NCBI GenBank assembly: GCA_023392285.1
Contig: JAEVZK010000070.1
Span: 1-8,060, forward strand
From: Armatimonadota bacterium
Lineage (GTDB): Bacteria > Armatimonadota > Fimbriimonadia > Fimbriimonadales > Fimbriimonadaceae
Length of the DNA stretch: 8,060 bases
Direction of reading: 5' to 3'
Shown: in pieces, positions 1 through 5,539 of the stretch
How the letters are laid out: each line of letters opens with the position of its first letter
Position numbering within the stretch: position 1 is the stretch's first letter
The notes under the pieces: model-generated
Databases searched by the model: none
The model's input: only the letters and a program-made list of their open reading frames with translations
Told to the model about the DNA's origin: nothing
Translations under genes and position numbers: made by a program

Positions 1-687
1 CGCCTGGACTCCTGTATACGGATTTGAAAGCGCTTGCCGCTTTCAAAAGGCATTAAAGATTCGAAGCGCGACGGTGGGGATGTTGTAGGCCTTGCCCAGC
101 ATGAGGCACATCCGCTCTTGATCGTACTTGGTCAAGGCGTAGATCGAAGGGTTGGTCGGCTCTTTCCAATCGGGAGTCGGAACCGGAGCGAGCGGATTGC
201 CTTCGTTGTCCCGCACCTGCCAGTCTCCCGACCGGAGTTGATCCAAGGACCGTTCCTTCGCAGGAGCGATCGTTCCATCTTCCCGTCGATAGAGCCCCTC
301 CCCATAGATGCTCATGCTCGAAGCAATCACGAGTCTCTCAACAGGCTTCGAAATCAGTGCTTCCAATAGAACTGCGGTTCCGAGGTTATTCACTTCAACA
401 TATTCGGCCACCTCGAACATGCTTTGACCCACGCCCACCATGGCCGCGTAGTGGTACACGGCGTCAACACCTTCAAGAGCCCGCTTCACGGCTTCTGGAT
501 TGCGAACGTCGCCAACCTGCAATTCCACTTCCGGGTCGAGATACTCTGGGCGTTGACCTCCGGCCCCGTGAACCTGAGGGCTCAAATTGTCAAGCGCCCG
601 CACACGATAGCCGCTTTTCAGCAGCTCGTCCGCCAAATGGGATCCGATAAAACCGGCACCGCCGGTGATTAGAATCTGTTTGCTCAT
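1..687 (-). pseudogene. NAD-dependent epimerase (dTDP-L-rhamnose 4-epimerase-like), interrupted by in-frame TGA and cut by window edge
   Basis: Extended short-chain dehydrogenase/reductase that would epimerise a nucleotide-bound sugar in the cytoplasm. The Rossmann motif GGAGFIG is at residues 9-15, the catalytic serine pair at S123/S124 in a SSMSIYGEG segment, and the YxxxK pair at Y183/K187. The SSMSIYGEGLY and SALSNPYTGV-like segments match, from memory, the family that includes Burkholderia WbiB; the exact sugar is inference. The ATG is at 685-687 without a clear Shine-Dalgarno. The frame reads 214 residues to ...RIFNAF, then hits TGA at 43-45, and continues in the same frame to base 1 as KRQALSNPYTGVQA. 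That is what the family shows after FG(P). A functional product would therefore need a Gly at the TGA. Either the gene is a fresh pseudogene or the base is a sequence error. The 214-residue piece alone lacks the C-terminal substrate-binding half. Confidence 0.85.
23..47. repeat. Perfect 10-bp inverted repeat spanning the premature stop
   Basis: TTTGAAAGCG (23-32) and CGCTTTCAAA (38-47) are exact reverse complements separated by the 5-nt loop CTTGC. On the minus (coding) strand the outer arm contains the premature TGA (45-43) and the AAG codon that follows it. The stem sits inside the coding frame of the epimerase, so it is not a terminator position. Its origin is discussed in the findings. 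Confidence 0.8.
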
Positions 688-820
688 CGTCGATTTTCAA
701 CTTCGTCTTTGTCGTCTTTTATCACCACAGGATTTCTCCGTTCGAAAAGCTGGAGAAGGTACCGCGAAGGCCGCAAAGCCGTTTGACATACCTCACTGCT
801 CAAAGATTTCGGGTTCAAAA

Positions 821-834
821 ACCTAGTTTTAGGT
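821..834. repeat. Short dyad ACCTA-N4-TAGGT
   Basis: ACCTAGTTTTAGGT has 5-bp arms ACCTA and TAGGT around GTTT. It lies mid-spacer between two divergent genes, a place where an operator could sit. Five-bp arms arise easily by chance, so this is a weak candidate only. Confidence 0.25.
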
Positions 835-973
835 GCCTTGAAACCGTGAAAGACTTGGACATACAACGATCAAAAATGGTTCAAGAAGAAGAAGCTGGAG
901 CGGAAGCGAGGGCGGGAACAAGATGAAGAAGCTCGATATCGAATTCTTCCATCCGTTGGCCATCTAACGGTTC

Positions 974-977
974 AGGA
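974..977 (+). promoter_or_regulatory. Ribosome binding site supporting a TTG start
   Basis: AGGA lies 7 nt before the TTG at 985. No ATG or GTG occurs in this frame between the upstream stop (847-849) and 985. The encoded N-terminus begins directly with the Rossmann strand NIVIYGAGYVG, as expected for the family, so TTG is the likely start. Confidence 0.55.
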
Positions 978-984
978 TTTAGAG

Positions 985-2358
985 TTGAACATAGTCATTT
1001 ATGGAGCTGGGTACGTGGGGCTTACAACCGGGACTGCCTTTGCATTCCTCGGCCACAAGGTCACATGCATCGACGTCGATCAGGTCAAAATCGCCTGTCT
1101 CCTCGGTGGCAAAACGCCGATTTATGAACCTGGCCTCGAGGAATTGATCGCCCTGTCTCGAGAGAATCTCGACTTCACAAGCAAGCCAGAACAGGCCCTT
1201 GCCGAGGCTGACGTCATCTTTATCGCGGTTGGAACGCCGCCTCAAGAGAACGGCGAGCCAAACCTTGCCTTTCTGAAAGAGGCTGCTCGCAGCATCGGCC
1301 AATGCACCCAAGACAAGTTCAAAGTCATTGTCAACAAATCGACGGTTCCGATCGGCAGCGGACACTGGGTCCATTCACTCGTTGCGGAAGGCTTGCAGAG
1401 TAAGGGTGAGGCGAATTTCTCCGTCGCTTCAAATCCGGAGTTCTTGCGTGAAGGCTCGGCCATTGGAGACATTCTCTACCCAGATCGAGTCGTAATTGGA
1501 ACCGAAGACGCGAGGGCCCGAACAACCTTGGAGGTGCTATACGCGCCCATACTTAAACAAAGCTTCGAAGCTCCCGATTTCTTGCCGCGACCCGCAGGAC
1601 TGAACGCCGTGCCCCTCATCGCGACCGACCGCACGTCTGCGGAGCTCATCAAGTACGCCTCGAACGCATTTCTCTGTACGAAGATTTCCTTTATCAATGA
1701 GATCGGGAGGCTCGCAGAAAAGGTGGGTGCCGACGTGCTCGCCATCTCCAAAGGCATGGGCTTAGACTCTCGAATTGGAACTCAATTCCTCAGCCCGGGC
1801 CTTGGATGGGGCGGCTCCTGCTTTGGCAAAGATAGTGCCGCGCTCGTCGCGACTGCGCACGATTACGGCTTGGAGATGAGCATCGTTCAGGCGGCCCGAA
1901 AAGTGAACTATCAGATTCGAGAGCAAGCCGTATGGCGCTTGTTGGAAGAGTTGAAGATCCTCAAGGGACGCCGGATCGGCCTGCTGGGACTCGCTTTTAA
2001 GCCAAACACCGACGATCTTCGTGATGCTCCCGGGATCGATATCGCGCTGAAGCTGATCGCACGCGGTGCCACCGTTCAAGCGCACGATCCCATCGCCCTA
2101 GATCGCGCTGCTTCACAGCATGGTTCAGCCGGCATTCGTTTTTGCTCGACGCCATCCGCAGCCGCAGAAGATGCCGACGCCCTCGTGCTGGTGACCGATT
2201 GGGACCTGTACAAGGACCTCGACTGGACATCCATAGCATCGAAGATGAGAAACCCGTTGCTCTTGGATGGCCGAAACTTCTTGGATGCAGAGAAGCTGCT
2301 AGAGAGTGGCTTGAAGAGGGTCACGCTTTGCGGCGACTCACCCATTTTCCTGCTGTAG
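985..2358 (+). CDS. ugd: UDP-glucose 6-dehydrogenase (nucleotide sugar dehydrogenase)
   Basis: Cytoplasmic NAD-dependent enzyme that oxidises UDP-glucose twice to UDP-glucuronate, a precursor for exopolysaccharide, UDP-xylose and uronic-acid polymers. The length of 457 residues is normal. The N-terminal NAD-binding motif GAGYVGL is at residues 7-13, VGTP at 82-85, and the STVPIGSG segment at about 119-126. NPEFLREG is at 150-157. The central helix LIKYASNAFL holds K223 and N227, and the catalytic cysteine C279 sits in GGSCFGKD. The C-terminal UDP-binding Rossmann domain starts near 328 (RRIGLLGLAFKPNTDDLRDAP), with a VLVTDWDLY segment near 401-409. The usual GGSCFPKD reads GGSCFGKD here, a Pro to Gly change next to the catalytic cysteine. 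The TTG start has AGGA 7 nt upstream. The gene is divergent from the broken epimerase, and its last 21 bp overlap the opposing DUF1003 gene. UDP-N-acetyl-mannosamine dehydrogenase is a less likely alternative. Confidence 0.93.
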   Translation: MNIVIYGAGYVGLTTGTAFAFLGHKVTCIDVDQVKIACLLGGKTPIYEPGLEELIALSRENLDFTSKPEQALAEADVIFIAVGTPPQENGEPNLAFLKEAARSIGQCTQDKFKVIVNKSTVPIGSGHWVHSLVAEGLQSKGEANFSVASNPEFLREGSAIGDILYPDRVVIGTEDARARTTLEVLYAPILKQSFEAPDFLPRPAGLNAVPLIATDRTSAELIKYASNAFLCTKISFINEIGRLAEKVGADVLAISKGMGLDSRIGTQFLSPGLGWGGSCFGKDSAALVATAHDYGLEMSIVQAARKVNYQIREQAVWRLLEELKILKGRRIGLLGLAFKPNTDDLRDAPGIDIALKLIARGATVQAHDPIALDRAASQHGSAGIRFCSTPSAAAEDADALVLVTDWDLYKDLDWTSIASKMRNPLLLDGRNFLDAEKLLESGLKRVTLCGDSPIFLL

Positions 2359-2922
2359 CTCCTCCTGCCGCTCCAGTTCAGCCACGACAAGTTCTGGAGA
2401 CACATCTTGTTTGATGTCATCGAGATCGTTGACCGTAGCTGAGACGCCGAGTTTGGTGGAAATTGCTTCAACCATCTCGATCAAGCGCGTGATCTCGTGT
2501 TCGGCAAGGAGGTTAATCTGCAGGTCGAGGTCTGCTCTTCGGTCGGCAATGGTCTGCATTCTGTTCTGACTTATGAGCACGAATGTGGACAGGAAAATCG
2601 CTTCAACTGAAGCAGCCATCGCGAGCATCACAAAAGGATAAGGGTCCCACGGCTTCACGATCGGCAAGATTCCCGTGTTGATCAGAAGCCATAGCGACAC
2701 GATAATCACGTGAACATACACGCAGGCCATGCTTCCGGCGAAGCGGCTGATCTGACCCGCTAGAAGGACTTGGATGCCTTCCGTTCTCTCGCGCTCGGCT
2801 CTCACTTGGCCAAGCCGATCGATATTGCGACGGATCACCTCCGATAGCGGCCCTTCGTTGGGAATTCCCTCATTCATCAAATGATTGGACAATGCAGCGG
2901 TTAGGCGGTTCCACTGGATCAA
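2338..2922 (-). CDS. DUF1003 family membrane protein
   Basis: Small inner-membrane protein of unknown function. Two hydrophobic segments lie at about residues 60-85 and 96-117. The linking WDPYPF motif (92-97) and the SQNR motif right after the second segment (118-121) are hallmarks of DUF1003. They are followed by a charged helix with DRRADLD and NLLAEHEI (about 127-144), then a soluble tail that ends in a Glu/Gln-rich stretch. The length of 194 residues fits the family. The start is uncertain: TTG at 2920-2922 gives the longest frame, while ATG at 2875-2877 (residue 16) is also possible. Neither has a strong Shine-Dalgarno. The 3' end overlaps the opposing dehydrogenase gene by 21 bp, so neither can have its own terminator between them. 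No role in sugar metabolism is implied by the family. Confidence 0.85.
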   Translation of the reverse strand: MIQWNRLTAALSNHLMNEGIPNEGPLSEVIRRNIDRLGQVRAERERTEGIQVLLAGQISRFAGSMACVYVHVIIVSLWLLINTGILPIVKPWDPYPFVMLAMAASVEAIFLSTFVLISQNRMQTIADRRADLDLQINLLAEHEITRLIEMVEAISTKLGVSATVNDLDDIKQDVSPELVVAELERQEELQQENG

Positions 2923-2934
2923 ATGCGTACATCC

Positions 2935-2938
2935 GAGG
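2935..2938 (+). promoter_or_regulatory. Ribosome binding site deciding the GH43 start
   Basis: GAGG lies 4 nt before the ATG at 2943, a short but usable spacing. The alternative ATG at 2892 has no purine-rich site and would add 17 residues without family character, overlapping the opposing gene. Confidence 0.4.
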
Positions 2939-2942
2939 CAAA

Positions 2943-3803
2943 ATGGGAGTGGACTTGAACTTCAAAAACCCGATCCTTGAAGGATGGTATGCCGACCCAG
3001 AAATTCATTTTTTCGAAGGTCGCTACTACATCTACCCGACCTTCTCTGCCCGCTATGAGGAGCAAACTTTTTTCGAAGCCTTCTCCTCTCAAAATCTTTC
3101 CGAGTGGCGAAGGGAAGGAGTTGTGCTCGACTTTTCCGAGGTTCCTTGGAGTACGAACCGAGCCGCTTGGGCGCCCTCGGTCGCCGAGCGGCAAGGCGAA
3201 TATTTCATGTACTTTTCCGCCGGAGACGGTGCCGGGATCGGAGTGGCAAAGGCGTTAAGCCCGGCTGGCCCGTTCGTAGACGCTCTTGGCAGGCCACTCA
3301 TAAGCGAGTATCACCATGGTGCCCAACCCATCGACGCACATGCATTCGTCGACGACGACGGCAGCGCCTTCTTGTATTACGGCGGATGGAAACACGCAGT
3401 GGTTGTGCAACTCGGCGACGATCTCATCTCCACAGTGGGCGAATTTCTGGAGATCACCCCCGCAAATTACGTCGAGGGTCCTTTCATGCTCAAGCGGGAC
3501 GGGATCTACTACTTCATGTGGTCTGAAGGAAGTTGGGGCGATGCGAGCTATTCCGTGGCTTACGGACGGTCGGACAGCCCTCTTGGCCCCTTCGAGCGCG
3601 AAGGTGTTGTCCTCTCCGGCAATCCCGCCGTCGGAAGCAGCGCCGGTCATCATTCGGTGATTCACCTAGCAAACTCAGAGGAGTACTTGATCTGCTATCA
3701 CCGGAGACCACCGACCGAGACGGCTCGAGATCACCGGGTCGTCTGTCTCGATCGGCTGGAATTTGACCGTGATGGCCGCATCCTCCCGGTCATCCTAACC
3801 TAG
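2943..3803 (+). CDS. Glycoside hydrolase family 43-type protein (beta-xylosidase/arabinofuranosidase-like)
   Basis: Five-bladed beta-propeller glycosidase that would remove xylose or arabinose units from oligosaccharides by inversion. With the chosen ATG it has 286 residues, the size of a single GH43 catalytic domain. The three expected acidic residues are visible: D18 in NPILEGWYADP (general base), D131 in QPIDAHAF (pKa modulator) and E178 in YVEGPF (general acid). WAPSV at about 76-80 and the late HHS motif near 236-238 also fit the fold. No signal peptide is present, so the enzyme should act in the cytoplasm on imported oligosaccharides. The gene is divergent from the DUF1003 gene, with only 20 bp between the starts if that gene uses its TTG. 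Its stop shares the tetranucleotide CTAG with the opposing ATPase gene. Substrate cannot be told from sequence alone, and a related GH family of the same fold is possible. Confidence 0.85.
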   Translation: MGVDLNFKNPILEGWYADPEIHFFEGRYYIYPTFSARYEEQTFFEAFSSQNLSEWRREGVVLDFSEVPWSTNRAAWAPSVAERQGEYFMYFSAGDGAGIGVAKALSPAGPFVDALGRPLISEYHHGAQPIDAHAFVDDDGSAFLYYGGWKHAVVVQLGDDLISTVGEFLEITPANYVEGPFMLKRDGIYYFMWSEGSWGDASYSVAYGRSDSPLGPFEREGVVLSGNPAVGSSAGHHSVIHLANSEEYLICYHRRPPTETARDHRVVCLDRLEFDRDGRILPVILT

Positions 3804-5479
3804 ATGACCGTCTTCCGGGCGATCTCTTCTCCCTTATGTCGGCCGATTGGCTTGATCGAGGCGACATTCTCTGGTGGATAATCGAGCAGTTGAAGCCAAT
3901 CCTCGATGGTGTCACCCTTGGGGAAGATCTCGTTCTCCTTGTATTCGGTGTCGGCCGCCAGAATCATGTCGTCAACGCGCACGCCCGCGTCCACAATCTG
4001 CTTCTTCCCTGTCGCCTCGATGGCTCGTTTAAGCGCGTAGCTCTTCGCCCGGTCGACAATGGATTTCAGCAGGGCGCCGCTCACCAGGTCGCGGTGGTAA
4101 AGGGTTTCCGTGGAGCCATTGCGGAAAAACACTTTGAGAAATTCATTGCCGCTTCGCTTCGCCCAAAGGTGTTCGGTGGTCGTCTCGATCAACTCGGCCC
4201 GGGCACAATCGGCCTCCCCTTGATATTTACTCAGGAGCTCCGGATCAATCGGAATGCCTTCATGAAGGTAAATGCCTAAGATTTGCATCGTTGCCATGCG
4301 ATCCGGCCTGTTCACCTTAACCTTTCGATCGATACGTTCAGGCCGGAGGACCGCCGGGTCAATGTAATCGGGTCGGTTGCTCGTCAACATCAGGACGACA
4401 TTGTCAAGAGACTGCAAACCGTCCAACTCCGCGCAGAACTGCGGCACAACTGTATTGCTGATGTTCAGGTACCGCCCGCTTGATCGGGTCCGAAGCACTG
4501 ATTCAGCCTCATCCATGAAGATGAATACCAGCCGCCCCTCCTTCGCTTTGTCTCGGGCCGTCTTGAAAATTTCTCTGACCATGCGCTCGGTTTCGCCCAA
4601 CCACATATTCAGGATCTTCGGTCCGGAGATGGCCATGAAATATTCCTTGACCTCTTTGCCGGTTCTCTTGCTGTACTCCTTGGTAAGATTGTGAGCCGTC
4701 GCCTTTCCGATCAGCGTTTTTCCGCATCCGGGAGGGCCGTAGAGAAGAATTCCCTTGATCGGCTTCATATCGAACTTATCGAACAGTTCCGGGTACAGCA
4801 ACGGTTGCTCGATCGTTTCCCGAATGAGTTTGATAGCGTCCTCTTGCCCTCCCACCTTTTCCCATGGGATGTCCGGCACCTGTTCGAGAAAATAATCGCG
4901 GCTCTCTTGCCGAGGGAAGTGTTCAAGCGCGACCCTTCCCGAAGGATCGAGCCGCACCTCATCGCCAACTTCGATGTGAACGTCCCGCAGAGTAGCAGCA
5001 CGTGCTACTAATCGTCCGTCGCTCCCAGGTGTATCCGACCCGATTCGCAGGCGGCCGTCTTCAAGTACAAGGCCTACTTTGATGATGCCACCGCTCGTTG
5101 CCGGAGGCATCGTCCCAACGATGGCGAATGCATCGTTAACCTTCACTCGAACACCTGACTCCATCTGATCTTGGTCAGTCTTTGGATCGATGACGGAGAC
5201 GTACTCCTGATCACCCAACGCGATCAATGCATATTTATCGCTTTCCTCTTGGATCCAATCAAGGAAAACGCCAAGCCGGTTGGCTGGCTGAGTCAGCTTC
5301 GTATAAGCCTCCTCGTACTCCGCCATGAGCTTTTCCGCCTCCTCGCGCTCCTTCGATTCACCTTGAAGAGCGTCCCGAAGGGCTGCTAAATAATTCTGGA
5401 GGCGCGGATTGTCGGCAGGAGCAATTTCAAGGACTTTTTCAAGAAGTTCGAGCGAGGCTGAGCCTTGGGCAGGAGGCAT
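3800..5479 (-). CDS. arc: ARC/Mpa-family proteasome-associated AAA ATPase, without docking tail
   Basis: Hexameric ring unfoldase of the bacterial ARC/Mpa family, which threads tagged proteins into the 20S proteasome. Order of parts in 559 residues: short helical/coiled-coil segment (about 28-66), paired OB-fold region (about 67-190), and AAA module. The AAA module has Walker A GPPGCGKT at 248-255, pore loop MWLG at 292-295, Walker B with D323-E324, sensor-1 N368, and arginines R379 and R382 in RPERID. The C-terminal helical part (IVDRAKSYALK, DDWxx-like EDWLQ) resembles M. tuberculosis Mpa. Oddities: Walker B ends DEAE rather than DExD, RPGR reads RPER, the pore aromatic is Trp, and the protein ends KTVI rather than QYL or an HbYX tail. 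The coiled coil is shorter than in Mpa (609 aa). ATG at 5477-5479; the best Shine-Dalgarno (GGGAG) is 14 nt away. No proteasome subunit, tag or ligase gene is adjacent. It may serve another protease or act alone. Confidence 0.88.
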   Translation of the reverse strand: MPPAQGSASLELLEKVLEIAPADNPRLQNYLAALRDALQGESKEREEAEKLMAEYEEAYTKLTQPANRLGVFLDWIQEESDKYALIALGDQEYVSVIDPKTDQDQMESGVRVKVNDAFAIVGTMPPATSGGIIKVGLVLEDGRLRIGSDTPGSDGRLVARAATLRDVHIEVGDEVRLDPSGRVALEHFPRQESRDYFLEQVPDIPWEKVGGQEDAIKLIRETIEQPLLYPELFDKFDMKPIKGILLYGPPGCGKTLIGKATAHNLTKEYSKRTGKEVKEYFMAISGPKILNMWLGETERMVREIFKTARDKAKEGRLVFIFMDEAESVLRTRSSGRYLNISNTVVPQFCAELDGLQSLDNVVLMLTSNRPDYIDPAVLRPERIDRKVKVNRPDRMATMQILGIYLHEGIPIDPELLSKYQGEADCARAELIETTTEHLWAKRSGNEFLKVFFRNGSTETLYHRDLVSGALLKSIVDRAKSYALKRAIEATGKKQIVDAGVRVDDMILAADTEYKENEIFPKGDTIEDWLQLLDYPPENVASIKPIGRHKGEEIARKTVI

Positions 5480-5539
5480 ACTTACTAGTACGACTCCCGC
5501 AGGCGCATGATGCGAAAGCCTGGGACTTAGCTCGCCGGC
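5480..5539. other. 60-bp spacer with an 11-bp palindrome
   Basis: The spacer between the GGDEF gene stop and the ARC start holds CGCATGATGCG at 5504-5514, which has 5-bp arms around one base. It lies 25 bp before the ARC start codon. No terminator with a T-run is present, so readthrough from the upstream gene is plausible. The palindrome could be an operator but is short. Confidence 0.3.

Larger units (their letters stand above)
688..984. other. Divergent intergenic spacer between epimerase and UDP-glucose dehydrogenase
   Basis: I support no gene here. The spacer must hold promoters for both divergent genes, but no pair of -35/-10 hexamers is convincing. TTGACA at 783-788 has no good -10 at 16-18 bp. 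Three things are visible: segments at 701-730 and 761-780 rich in CTTTGTCGTCTTT-like and CCGCGAAGGCCGCAAAG-like words, with a loose 9-bp rhythm; a 14-bp dyad at 821-834; and a purine-rich stretch at about 881-935 with AAGAAGAAG, on the plus strand ahead of the dehydrogenase. A 60-codon minus-strand frame ending in ATGA at the epimerase start has a TTG start, no Shine-Dalgarno and no recognisable protein character, so I do not call it. Confidence 0.6.

Noticed and set aside
43..45. TGA read as selenocysteine or as glycine by an altered code
   Set aside because: The family has Gly here, not Cys; TGA ends two other genes in the window at plausible C-termini, so recoding is not supported.
783..788. 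TTGACA as a sigma70 -35 box
   Set aside because: No acceptable -10 hexamer at 16-18 bp, and it lies about 200 bp before the dehydrogenase start.
684..866. Minus-strand 60-codon frame ending in ATGA at the epimerase start, suggesting a coupled small gene
   Set aside because: TTG start without Shine-Dalgarno, no recognisable protein character, and it runs through the low-complexity repeat-like words of the spacer.
929..948. Similarity of this 20-mer to a cloning-vector polylinker (EcoRV-EcoRI order, about 18 of 20 bases by memory)
   Set aside because: The flanks on both sides do not continue into polylinker sequence and the stretch runs smoothly into the native gene; most likely coincidence.
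923..967. 14-residue leader-like peptide MKKLDIEFFHPLAI ahead of the dehydrogenase
   Set aside because: Too short to support, weak ribosome site, no attenuator-type hairpins beside it.
850..984. Upstream extension of the dehydrogenase frame (Lys/Arg-rich, open from 850)
   Set aside because: No ATG, GTG or TTG in frame before 985, and the family N-terminus begins right at 985.
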